Source: Photobacterium obscurum
GTDB lineage: Bacteria > Pseudomonadota > Gammaproteobacteria > Enterobacterales > Vibrionaceae
Length of the DNA: 64,000 nt
NCBI RefSeq assembly: GCF_026191635.1
Contig: NZ_JAKRRW010000009.1
Location: 152,471-216,470 of the forward strand
Direction of reading: 5' to 3'
Part shown: in pieces, positions 28,974-37,012 of the stretch
Numbering within the stretch: position 1 is the first letter of the stretch
Layout of the letters: each line of letters opens with the position of its first letter
The notes under the pieces: model-generated
Databases searched by the model: none
What the model saw: only the letters and a program-made list of their open reading frames with translations
What the model was told of the DNA's origin: nothing
Position numbers and translations under genes: made by a program

Positions 28974-31124
28974 TTAAAATTTACCGTAGTAGCCTTCTTT
29001 CAGCGCGTCGTAAAGATTCGCTGCTGAATGGGTTTCGCCGTCGTATTCGATTTCTTCGTTGCCTTTGGCCTCGAATGTTGAGCCGTCTTCTAGCGTAAAC
29101 ACATATGTCGTGTTCTCCAGATCCTGCTCTTTAACCAATACGCCCTGGAAGACCTCAGGGTTAAAGCGGAACGTCGTACACCCTTTCAGACCTTTGTCAT
29201 AGGCATCCATGTAGATGTCTTTGAAGTCTTCAAACGGGAAGTCCGTCGGCACGTTCGCTGTCTTTGAAATAGAAGAGTCGATCCAGCGCTGTGCCGCTGC
29301 CTGAACATCGACGTGTTGGGTTGGGGTGACATCATCGGCTGTGATGAAGTACTCCGGTAGTTTTGTGTCGTCGTCGGTGCTGTATGGCATCGCTTTATCG
29401 TTGATCAGCTCACGATATGCCAGCATTTCGTAGCTGTAGACATCAACACTTTCTTTTGATTTCTTACCAGTAACAATAACGTTACGGGTGTAATGGTGCG
29501 CAAAGCTAGGCTCGATACCGTTACTCGCGTTGTTCGCCAATGACAGTGAAATGGTGCCTGTTGGTGCAATCGAGCTATGGTGAGTAAAGCGGGCACCTTG
29601 CTTCGTTAGCGCTTCAACCAGCTCAGGCTCAACTTCGGCGACTTGCTGCATGTAGCGGCTGTATTTCGCATGAAGCACTTTACCTTTTACCTTGTCACCG
29701 ATCTTGATACCGTCTTTGGCCATTTCCGGGCGAAGACGCATCATCTTGGCGGTGATCTCAAATTCTTCCTCCATGACTGGAGCGACGCCTTTCTCTTTGG
29801 CAAGGCTTAGCGCTTCTTTCCAGCCAGTAATTGCCATTTCTTGCGCAATTTGTTCGGTGAAAGCAACCGATGCGGCGCTACCATACTTGTGCTTCAGCAT
29901 GGTCGTGGTAGATCCGAGACCAAGGAAGCCCATGCCATGGCGGCGTTTGTGCTCGATTTCGTGGCGTTGTTTTTCAAGTGGTAGCTGATTGATTTCTACC
30001 ACGTTGTCTAGCATACGGGTAAAAATAGCTACAACGCGGCGATACGCATCCCAGTCAAAGTGTGCATTGTCCGTAAATGGTTCGCGTACAAACTTAGTCA
30101 GATTAACGGAGCCTAGCAGGCAAGCGCCATATGGAGGAAGTGGCTGTTCGCCACATGGGTTTGTTGCCCGGATTTCTTCGCAGAACCAGTTGTTGTTCAT
30201 CTGGTTCACTTTGTCGATCAGAATAAAGCCCGGCTCCGCGTAGTCGTAAGTTGACGTCATAATGACGTTCCACAAGTTGCGAGCAGGCATGGTGCGGAAT
30301 ACCTTACATGCAACTCGACCTTCGCAGTCTTCAACTAAATCTTCTTTGGTTGGCCAATCTGCCCATACGATAGACTCGTCATTGTCCAGATCCAGCTTGT
30401 CTTGCTTGGCTTCTTTGGCTGTCACCGGGAAAATAAGCTGCCATTTGTTATCGTTTTTAACGGCTTCAATGAACTCTTCAGTGATCAGCAAAGAGAGATT
30501 GAACTGGCGTAGGCGGCCGTCTTCGCGCTTAGCACGGATGAAGTCGATAATGTCCGGGTGGCGGATATCCATTGTCCCCATCTGCGCGCCACGACGGCCA
30601 CCGGCAGATGAAACGGTGAAGCACATCTTGTCATAGATATCCATGAACGAAAGAGGGCCGGATGTGTATGCACCAGCCCCTGAAACGAATGCTCCACGTG
30701 GGCGCAGGGTAGAGAAGTCGTAACCGATCCCACAGCCTGCTTTAAGCGTTAGGCCTGCTTCATGAACTTTGCCTAGAATGTCGTCCATTGAGTCTTGGAT
30801 GGTGCCAGATACGGTACAGTTGATGGTCGACGTAGCAGGTTTGTGCTCAAATGCGCCGGCATTGGAAGTGATACGGCCAGCCGGGATCGCACCGTTACGG
30901 AGGGCCCAGAGGAATTCGTTGTACCAGTGTTCTTTGACTTTATCTTTTTCTAAATCAGCTAACGCGCGAGCAACACGTTTGAAGGTATCGTCAAGCGTTA
31001 CATCAATAGCTTCTCCATGCTTTGATTTAAGGCGATATTTGCTGTCCCAGATCTCCATAGAGGTCGATTGGTATGCAATATCGATTGCCTGAGATACTTC
31101 AGAAGCCGTTGGGGTTTTCGCCAT
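28974..31124 (-). CDS. nrdJa: NrdJa: catalytic subunit of adenosylcobalamin-dependent ribonucleotide reductase
   Basis: Class II ribonucleotide reductase, 716 residues, reducing ribonucleotides to deoxyribonucleotides with an adenosylcobalamin radical, independent of oxygen. Visible are LKAGCGIGYDFSTLRPRG with the first redox cysteine, the NPCGEQPLPPYGACLLGSVN active-site loop with the radical cysteine and Glu, and STINCTVSGT. The C-terminal redox tail is supplied by NrdJb. Two candidate NrdR boxes lie about 105-150 bases upstream. The gene pair gives the cell dNTP supply under low oxygen if B12 is available. Confidence 0.92.
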   Translation of the reverse strand: MAKTPTASEVSQAIDIAYQSTSMEIWDSKYRLKSKHGEAIDVTLDDTFKRVARALADLEKDKVKEHWYNEFLWALRNGAIPAGRITSNAGAFEHKPATSTINCTVSGTIQDSMDDILGKVHEAGLTLKAGCGIGYDFSTLRPRGAFVSGAGAYTSGPLSFMDIYDKMCFTVSSAGGRRGAQMGTMDIRHPDIIDFIRAKREDGRLRQFNLSLLITEEFIEAVKNDNKWQLIFPVTAKEAKQDKLDLDNDESIVWADWPTKEDLVEDCEGRVACKVFRTMPARNLWNVIMTSTYDYAEPGFILIDKVNQMNNNWFCEEIRATNPCGEQPLPPYGACLLGSVNLTKFVREPFTDNAHFDWDAYRRVVAIFTRMLDNVVEINQLPLEKQRHEIEHKRRHGMGFLGLGSTTTMLKHKYGSAASVAFTEQIAQEMAITGWKEALSLAKEKGVAPVMEEEFEITAKMMRLRPEMAKDGIKIGDKVKGKVLHAKYSRYMQQVAEVEPELVEALTKQGARFTHHSSIAPTGTISLSLANNASNGIEPSFAHHYTRNVIVTGKKSKESVDVYSYEMLAYRELINDKAMPYSTDDDTKLPEYFITADDVTPTQHVDVQAAAQRWIDSSISKTANVPTDFPFEDFKDIYMDAYDKGLKGCTTFRFNPEVFQGVLVKEQDLENTTYVFTLEDGSTFEAKGNEEIEYDGETHSAANLYDALKEGYYGKF

Positions 31125-31226
31125 TATGAATGCACCTTAATGTTTGTCGTAGTTCCAGCACGTTTGATATAACCCGGAGTTAATAAAAAACTTGTTTTAT
31201 ATCTATACCACCTCAGTTGAGCAATT

Positions 31227-31242
31227 CAGTGATATGTTGTGG
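31227..31242. promoter_or_regulatory. Candidate NrdR box 1 upstream of nrdJa
   Basis: GATATGTTGTGG resembles the right half of the NrdR consensus ACACwATATaTwGTGT (about 9 of 16 positions). It is the weaker of a pair spaced 32 bases start to start, which is three helical turns and the usual NrdR arrangement. Confidence 0.4.
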
Positions 31243-31258
31243 CAGGTAACTGATCAAA

Positions 31259-31274
31259 CCACTATATATGATGA
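31259..31274. promoter_or_regulatory. Candidate NrdR box 2 upstream of nrdJa
   Basis: CCACTATATATGATGA matches 12 of 16 positions of the NrdR consensus. Its distance to box 1 and its place upstream of a ribonucleotide reductase operon support the assignment. Confidence 0.5.
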
Positions 31275-31526
31275 TCTTCAAGTCTTGACAGCGACATTAT
31301 CTATCCTAGTCTTAATTGCTCAGATTGATAGGTGAAAGGTTTGATTGCTAATTGTACCTGAATCCAATAGATGCTTAGTTAAGCTCCTGATAGCTGAAAG
31401 AGTGAGCGATTGGCATCAGTGATGGCAAAAAGTGCTTGTGCTGATCATCAGGATATGGATAATGCGCTTCGTCTTCAGAGAGTGTTTAGCCCAACACTTT
31501 CAAAATTGTTTCTTCGAAACATCAAA

Positions 31527-31600
31527 GGCGCGTTGGCAGAGTGGCTATGCAGCGGATTGCAAATCCGTGGACCTCGGTTCGACTCCGGGACGCGCCTCCA
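31527..31600 (+). tRNA. tRNA-Cys (GCA)
   Basis: A 74-base cloverleaf: acceptor GGCGCGT / ACGCGCC, anticodon loop TTGCAAA reading GCA, T-loop GGTTCGACTCC, discriminator T and encoded CCA. It closely matches E. coli tRNA-Cys. It stands alone, with no other tRNA in the window. Confidence 0.97.
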
Positions 31601-31608
31601 TCATTTTC

Positions 31609-31635
31609 ATCCCAATCATCCCAATCATCCTAATC
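31609..31635 (+). repeat. Three tandem 9-base repeats after tRNA-Cys
   Basis: ATCCCAATC twice, then ATCCTAATC, directly after the tRNA. A short microsatellite; no integrase or attachment-site copy is seen nearby. Confidence 0.6.
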
Positions 31636-31783
31636 TTGCATACCAGCTTTGCTTTCGCGTTAGTACCACACTATTTGTTTAATAGCTTATTTCCTATATC
31701 TGATTCCTATACTTATTCTTGTGGGATTACTTAACGGTTAGCTGATTGTTGTGTGGGAAAGATACTGGGTGAGAAGGGCAAAA

Positions 31784-31805
31784 CAGCCCCGTACTTGCAG
31801 GGCTG
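31784..31805 (-). terminator. Terminator of the DsbA-like lipoprotein gene
   Basis: CAGCCC / GGGCTG with a 10-base loop. On the minus strand it is followed by TTTTGCCC, 20 bases past the stop. Confidence 0.8.
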
Positions 31806-31825
31806 TAATGAATATAGTGATGTGC

Positions 31826-32446
31826 TTATTTGCTCTCAAGCTTAGATAGATAGCGGATGGTATTTGCCATATCCTCTAGGCTCTCATGAGCTTCTGTTTT
31901 AACGAGATACTTACCTTTAACCAGGAACGCTGGTACCGATGCAATTTGTGCGTTGTTAACAAGCGTTTCAGCTTCGCTAAGCTTTTTATATATAAGTTCG
32001 TGTTGCTCGTCGGTTAGCTCGTAAGGGCTTGCCATATTATGTTTTTTGAATATTTCAGTAAGCTGAGATTTTCGCTCTTCCTCAGTGACGTTGTCACCTT
32101 TTTCCTGCACGTAGGCAAACAGGGCTTCCATGAGCTCAGTATCAGGAGAACCATCAGTTTGTATCGCTGCAGTATAGAAGATATATGCTGCAACTTGAGC
32201 GCTTTGGTTAAATGTTACATGGACTTTATCAATCTCGACTTCAGCTGCTTTTTTTATTTCGGGTAACATCGTTTCCATATTGCGGCAGTGGCCACAAGCC
32301 AGCGAGAAAACTTCGACGACATCGGCCGTGTTTTCTGTTGCTGTGGTGACGACGCTATATTTGTCGCCTTCTTTTGGTGTCGAGGCGTCATTACAACCTG
32401 CAAGAGCAAGTAGGGCAACGAATAATGGAATAATTGATTTAAGCAT
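31826..32446 (-). CDS. DsbA-like thiol:disulfide oxidoreductase, lipoprotein
   Basis: A 206-residue envelope protein with a lipoprotein signal (LALAGC, lipidated Cys18), so probably anchored in the outer membrane facing the periplasm (no Asp at +2). The thioredoxin fold carries the active site CGHC at residues 51-54 and the cis-proline loop SVPAF at about 170-174. The fold with inserted helices fits the DsbA family. CGHC instead of CPHC suggests a less oxidising, more isomerase-like potential (inference from thioredoxin-family chemistry). It has no adjacent dsbB. Confidence 0.82.
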   Translation of the reverse strand: MLKSIIPLFVALLALAGCNDASTPKEGDKYSVVTTATENTADVVEVFSLACGHCRNMETMLPEIKKAAEVEIDKVHVTFNQSAQVAAYIFYTAAIQTDGSPDTELMEALFAYVQEKGDNVTEEERKSQLTEIFKKHNMASPYELTDEQHELIYKKLSEAETLVNNAQIASVPAFLVKGKYLVKTEAHESLEDMANTIRYLSKLESK

Positions 32447-32672
32447 GGTTCTACATATAAAAAGGAAAATAGAAGAACTAATTATGGATGATTATTGGGA
32501 AAAATTCGTGGTATTTAGTCAAAACTTACATAGATTTACCGCCAAAGCCCTCGAACCCTAAAGCCGTTCAGGATATACGTTCAGTGAGAATTATTGGCCT
32601 GGTAGGCAAGGCGCTTGAACAATTATTTATTTTCAGTATGATTGCCGGCCTTTTTCTGTGTGGAGGTACAGC

Positions 32673-34025
32673 ATGTACATTGGGTTTGATTACGGAACCG
32701 CGAACTGTTCGGTTGCAATGATGGAGCAGGGAAAACCGAAGCTGTTGTCATTAGAAAATGATAACAAGTACATACCTTCCACACTTTGCGCACCTACACG
32801 TGAAGCGGTTAGCGAATATCTTTACCGTCATATGGGAGTCGCTCCGTGGGATCAGGTGGGTGAACAGGTGTTACGTCGCGCAATTTCCTTTAATCGCGAA
32901 GAAGATATCGCGGTTGAAAAGGGCGATTTGCTGTTTGGCCAAGCTGCGCTTGATCTCTACCTCGAAGATCCAGAAGAGGTGTACTACGTTAAGTCACCGA
33001 AATCTTTTCTCGGGGCGAACGGGTTGAGGGATGTTCAAATCAGCTTCTTTGAAGATCTGGTTTGCGCGATGATGAGTAATATTAAAACCCAGTCAGAGGC
33101 TACAACTCAGCAGGCTATAGAGAGCACTGTGATTGGTCGTCCGGTCAACTTTCAGGGAACCGGAGGCGAAAAGGCTAACCAACAAGCTGAAATGATTTTA
33201 AGCCAGGCTGCAAAGCGAGCTGGATTTAAAAATATTGAGTTTCAATATGAGCCTGTTGCTGCTGGACTTGAGTATGAAAGTACGCTTACTGAGAATAAAA
33301 CAGTGCTGGTGGTTGATATCGGCGGTGGTACAACAGACTGCTCAATCATCGAAATGGGACCTAACTGGCAGGGAAAAGCAGATCGTCAGGCGAGTTTATT
33401 GGCTCACAGTGGCCTGCGGGTTGGAGGTAATGACCTCGATATCCATTTGGCTTTTCGTCAGCTGATGCCACTTATCGGGCTCGGTAGCAAAACCCGAAAA
33501 GGTATTGATATGCCCATAAGCCAGTTCTGGAATCCGATTGCGATCAATAACGTGATTGCCCAGACGGAATTCTACGGAGCCGCTAACTTCACAGCACTGG
33601 ATCAGCTAAGGCGTGATGCCGCGGAGCCGGAGAAGCTGTTGCATTTGCTTCGCGTCTATCATGAGACGCTGGGTTATCAACTGGTGAGAAAAGCAGAAGA
33701 GTGCAAAATTGCACTATCGGACTCGGCATCATATCGAGTGGAGCTTGATAGCTTGTCAGAATTGCTGGAAGTATCAGTGAGCCAGCAGGATATGGCAGAC
33801 GCGATAGAGTCACCAAAAGTTAAAATGAGTCAGTTGGTGACTGAAGCTATTCAACAAAGTGGCAAAAAGCCTGATGTGATATACATGACTGGGGGAACGG
33901 CCCGATCACCGGTACTTAGGGCTTGTATCGAGCAACAACTCCCCGATGTTCCCGTTGTGAGCGGAAGTTACTTTGGTTCGGTAACGGCAGGATTAGCGCG
34001 ATGGGCTGAACACTGCTTTGCTTAA
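32673..34025 (+). CDS. yegD: Hsp70-like protein YegD
   Basis: A 450-residue actin/Hsp70-fold ATPase, the same length as E. coli YegD. It has the phosphate-1 motif IGFDYGTANCSVA (residues 3-15), phosphate-2 VVDIGGGTTDCSI (about 214-226), the adenosine motif MTGGTARSP (about 409-417), and no substrate-binding domain. The role is unknown, possibly a chaperone-like ATPase. The ATG at 32673 has a GGAGG site; an in-frame start 15 bases upstream would lose it. It is single-gene, with a strong terminator. Confidence 0.92.
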   Translation: MYIGFDYGTANCSVAMMEQGKPKLLSLENDNKYIPSTLCAPTREAVSEYLYRHMGVAPWDQVGEQVLRRAISFNREEDIAVEKGDLLFGQAALDLYLEDPEEVYYVKSPKSFLGANGLRDVQISFFEDLVCAMMSNIKTQSEATTQQAIESTVIGRPVNFQGTGGEKANQQAEMILSQAAKRAGFKNIEFQYEPVAAGLEYESTLTENKTVLVVDIGGGTTDCSIIEMGPNWQGKADRQASLLAHSGLRVGGNDLDIHLAFRQLMPLIGLGSKTRKGIDMPISQFWNPIAINNVIAQTEFYGAANFTALDQLRRDAAEPEKLLHLLRVYHETLGYQLVRKAEECKIALSDSASYRVELDSLSELLEVSVSQQDMADAIESPKVKMSQLVTEAIQQSGKKPDVIYMTGGTARSPVLRACIEQQLPDVPVVSGSYFGSVTAGLARWAEHCFA

Positions 34026-34048
34026 TGCCTGACAGAGGATGAACAATG

Positions 34049-34071
34049 AGCCCGCATGAAGCGGGCTTTTT
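34049..34071 (+). terminator. Terminator of yegD
   Basis: AGCCCGC / GCGGGCT with loop ATGAA and a T5 tract. Confidence 0.92.
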
Positions 34072-34141
34072 GCTATTAGCGGTGGCCTTCTAAGAAGCAT
34101 TAGCTTTATATCTATCAGCTGACGAGGCTAAACTGGGGATT

Positions 34142-34441
34142 CTAACCAGCCCAGGCGGAGCACCAGCCACTGGCCGAAACGAGTTTGCCCGGAAATAGCT
34201 GGCATGGGCGCCACTCATCACCTTTATTGCCTTGCAGCAGAACACAGTTAGAGCAATTTCTATCCTCGTAAGGCGACTTGTGGACATATTTAAGTGCCGC
34301 AGCCTGTGGATCGTCTTCGGTTAGGTGGGGGATATCAGCGGCTTGAACTGGCCTCATTAAAGTTTTACCTCCCAGCGTCATACCGATGACTCCTGCAAGA
34401 CTGAACTTTAAAAACCTTCTGCGACTAGACTGACTTTTCAT
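34142..34441 (-). CDS. High-potential iron-sulfur protein (HiPIP), Tat-exported
   Basis: A 99-residue periplasmic electron carrier holding one [4Fe-4S] cluster. It has a twin-arginine signal (SRRRFLKFSLAG, cleavage near VQA at about residue 34). The four cysteines are at 63, 66, 80 and 94 (C-x2-C-x13-C-x13-C), the HiPIP ligand pattern. Mature length is about 65 residues, typical of small HiPIPs. These proteins usually donate electrons to reaction centres or terminal oxidases. No oxidase or cytochrome gene is adjacent, so its partner is not evident. It appears to be a single-gene unit. Confidence 0.88.
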   Translation of the reverse strand: MKSQSSRRRFLKFSLAGVIGMTLGGKTLMRPVQAADIPHLTEDDPQAAALKYVHKSPYEDRNCSNCVLLQGNKGDEWRPCQLFPGKLVSASGWCSAWAG

Positions 34442-34813
34442 AATTACTTCCTTTTATTTGTTATACGACAATTTTTTCTATCAAAAGCCTCTCTTGATGG
34501 AGGCCTTCGTAATAGTTTGGAGTGCAATTCACAACCTTGCCAATTTCCTTTTGCGAATAACCTTGTCGGCATCCGGCTGAGGTTTATGGTGAGTGGGTAT
34601 AAAATAAGCGATTATGTTTGAAATGGATTACATTGGTTAACAACTTGGCAATAAAACTGTCGCGTGAATAACATCTTTAAGTGTTTGACTACAAGAGAGT
34701 TTGATGGGCTGCAAAAAAACACAGATTGTTGCAATCTCACCCTTGCAACATTTATTTTACAAGCGCATGCTATGTCCGCCTTACCAAAGACGAAAATAAC
34801 AAAGGTAGAAAGA
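34442..34813. other. Intergenic region between HiPIP and HAD genes
   Basis: About 370 bases containing the divergent promoters. An in-frame extension of the HAD gene reaches back to 34664 but looks non-coding. No repeat or hairpin worth naming is seen. Confidence 0.4.
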
Positions 34814-35470
34814 ATGAATTTATTTCTTATCGATATCGATGGTGCCTTGGTTGACTCTGAACATATTGGTGTCGAATGCTATACCCAAGCCGTACAAGAT
34901 GTATTGGGTATTCATGTTGACGCCGATTGGAGTCAGTACAAAAACGTTACTGATGCCGGGGTCCTTGATGAGATAATCACTAAGCATCAAATCAGCGAAA
35001 GCCGCTCCTTGATTCACCGTCAGGTCGAAAGCCGTTATCTGGCATTGATCAATAGCTACCTGGCTGAACACCCAACGGAAGTAACGCAGCTTCAGGGTGC
35101 AAAAGACTTTATTGAGCAAATGCGCGAGCGTAAAGATACTCACCTTGCAATTGCGACTGGAGGGTGGGAATCAGCGGCAAAATTGAAATTACGGGCTGCT
35201 GGGATTGATGTGTCCAACATGACATTTGCATCTTCATCTGATGCGATGAGCCGTACCGAAATTATGGCACTGGCAGCATTCCGAGCCAAACAAGACTCTG
35301 GTGTGACTTTTGACCGTCGCGTGTTTTTTGGAGATGGAGAGTGGAATAAGCATGCATCTCAAGAGCTAGGTTATGATTTTGTCGCTGTTGGTAATAATGT
35401 CCGCCATCATAATCACATTCCTAACCTTGGCTACTTTGAGGCGGTTTTTTCTCAGTTAGCGCTGCACTAG
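34814..35470 (+). CDS. HAD superfamily hydrolase (phosphatase-like)
   Basis: A 218-residue HAD phosphohydrolase. Motif I is DIDGALVDSEH with D7 and D9, motif II is the Thr of IATGGW, and motif IV is FFGDGEWN. A helical cap sits between motifs I and II (subfamily IA-like). The ATG at 34814 follows AAGGTAGAAAG; upstream in-frame starts lack support. The alanine after DIDG replaces the usual threonine/valine but is tolerated in the family. The substrate is unknown. Confidence 0.8.
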   Translation: MNLFLIDIDGALVDSEHIGVECYTQAVQDVLGIHVDADWSQYKNVTDAGVLDEIITKHQISESRSLIHRQVESRYLALINSYLAEHPTEVTQLQGAKDFIEQMRERKDTHLAIATGGWESAAKLKLRAAGIDVSNMTFASSSDAMSRTEIMALAAFRAKQDSGVTFDRRVFFGDGEWNKHASQELGYDFVAVGNNVRHHNHIPNLGYFEAVFSQLALH

Positions 35471-35513
35471 AGTTAACTGTTGCTTTCAACGACTCATAAC
35501 ATGACATAATGAG

Positions 35514-35541
35514 ATAGCCCGTTTACTGTTGTACGGGCTAT
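35514..35541 (+). terminator. Terminator of the HAD gene
   Basis: ATAGCCCGT / ACGGGCTAT with a 10-base loop, then TTCATTT. It lies about 45 bases past the stop. Confidence 0.7.
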
Positions 35542-35680
35542 TTCATTTCAAGGCCTTGCACTAATTGGCGTTACCAATACCAGTGTGTACGTGACAGCAA
35601 TTCCAACTCTCATAGATAAAGTGGGCATTGTTGCCGTGTTTATATATTTTGAAGTTAATGGAATTGACTATGGAATCATT

Positions 35681-36286
35681 ATGTTAGCGACTAAACCTCT
35701 TCTTATCGGTTTATTGGTATTCAGTCTGACATCCCCCGGGTCCAATGCGATTGCAGCCCAAGAAGGCGTGCCGTATTGCCACAGCTATGCCGGGTTGAAC
35801 TTCCCTGACTTTATGGTGATGTGGGACTATGACAACCCTGCATCAACCGAAAAGAAATTTAAGGCACTGCTGCAACTGGCCAGTAACAGCCACGATAAAA
35901 CCTATTTGAGTGAACTACTGAGCCAGATTGCTAGAACGCATGTTATGCGTGATGATTATCAGGAGGCGGAGTTCTACCTCAAGCAGGCTCAATTGTTTAT
36001 TACCGATGCTGAGCCTAGCGCCGAAGCTAATTATCTACGCGAAAAAGCCCGTTTATTGTTAGATAAAGACCAACAGAAGGCTGCTGTTGATAGCCTGAAG
36101 GCATCATGGCAGATCGCCGATGAGAACCGTTATGATCTGCTGGCGATTGAAACCGCCCTGGAACTTGAACGTTTAGTTCCGGCCGAGCAGCCATTTTGGA
36201 AGCTAAAGGCGAAACTCTTGGCTAAATCGACCAAAGATCTCAAAGCTCAGCAATGGGTAAAGCATAACCAAGCCCAGTTTTTATGA
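35681..36286 (+). CDS. Periplasmic helical-repeat (TPR-like) protein
   Basis: A 201-residue protein with a Sec signal peptide (LLIGLLVFSLTS, cleavage near IAA at about residue 22). The mature part is helical with TPR-like spacing (DYQEAEFYLKQAQLFI near 95-110, KAAVDSLKASWQIADENR near 137-154). I cannot name a family. The ATG at 35681 is chosen because the hydrophobic signal starts there. Likely a scaffold in the periplasm. No operon partner is evident. Confidence 0.6.
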   Translation: MLATKPLLIGLLVFSLTSPGSNAIAAQEGVPYCHSYAGLNFPDFMVMWDYDNPASTEKKFKALLQLASNSHDKTYLSELLSQIARTHVMRDDYQEAEFYLKQAQLFITDAEPSAEANYLREKARLLLDKDQQKAAVDSLKASWQIADENRYDLLAIETALELERLVPAEQPFWKLKAKLLAKSTKDLKAQQWVKHNQAQFL

Positions 36287-36438
36287 ATTCGTTTAGTGAT
36301 AATTCCAACATTGTCACAATCTGAATATCCCTCTATTTTTCAGTCTACTTTCTGAGTGTCCTGTCAGGAAATTTTGCCCTTTATTGTCTAATCTTGCTTA
36401 TGGAAGCGCAAAAATGTGCTGTTGGAGTGGTGACGCGC

Positions 36439-36852
36439 ATGGATAAAAACAATGAGTGGGTTGTTCGTTGGTTTACAGATGTTTGGAGTAGGGCAGACGG
36501 AAGGTTGTTAACTGAATATGCAACTGATCCGTTTAATTTTCATCTTCCGGGGGGACGAGCACTCACCCTTAGTCATGAACAATACCTGAACTTTATTTCT
36601 ATATGGTGCCAGCGGTTTAAGGATGTTCATTTCACCATAAACGACGTGATTAATGACGGAGATAAAACGGTTGCGCTCTATCAGTGTAGTGCTACTTACA
36701 ATGGGGGATGGGCAAGAATACCCCCAAAAAAACAGCACGTGACAATGACTGGTATGGTGTACTTTATCCGCAAAGAAGGAATGATCACAGATTGCTGGCT
36801 GGAAGACAGCAGCTTTGACTTATACCAGCAGTTAACTCGATATCTCGACTAA
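36439..36852 (+). CDS. SnoaL-like / NTF2-fold protein
   Basis: A 137-residue protein with the NTF2-like alpha+beta cone pattern: RWFTDVWSRADGRLL at the start, then LPGGRALTLSHEQYLNFISI and DVINDGDKTVALYQC, and C-terminal strands. This resembles SnoaL-like polyketide cyclase or ester-binding domains, whose functions vary widely. The ATG at 36439 follows a GGAG at a long spacing; an in-frame start at 36394 is possible. It may bind or process a small hydrophobic molecule (inference only). Confidence 0.6.
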   Translation: MDKNNEWVVRWFTDVWSRADGRLLTEYATDPFNFHLPGGRALTLSHEQYLNFISIWCQRFKDVHFTINDVINDGDKTVALYQCSATYNGGWARIPPKKQHVTMTGMVYFIRKEGMITDCWLEDSSFDLYQQLTRYLD

Positions 36853-36960
36853 TTCCAATTACCATAAGTATCTGATCATTCTTGCTGGTTAAAACTAGCT
36901 GAATATTTACTTATCTCTACTGGCATCATCGGCTCTTTGGTTAGAATGCGGTATAAAAAA

Positions 36961-36980
36961 GCGGTATCCGAGGATACCGC
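36961..36980 (-). terminator. Terminator of the AGCS symporter gene
   Basis: Perfect stem GCGGTATCC / GGATACCGC with a two-base centre. On the minus strand it is followed by TTTTTTATA. Confidence 0.9.
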
Positions 36981-37012
36981 CTTGATGCCGAATTTTGATT
37001 TGATTAACTCGT

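Noticed and set aside
28269..31124. Frameshifted nrdJ
   Set aside because: Each half has its own start and ribosome site with an 18-base gap, and the two-gene form is known in other bacteria.
31609..31635. Attachment site or CRISPR-like repeat after tRNA-Cys
   Set aside because: Only three 9-base units without spacers, no integrase and no second copy of the tRNA 3' end.
32488..32721. Small gene upstream of yegD
   Set aside because: It overlaps the yegD start in another frame and has no ribosome site or recognisable protein features.
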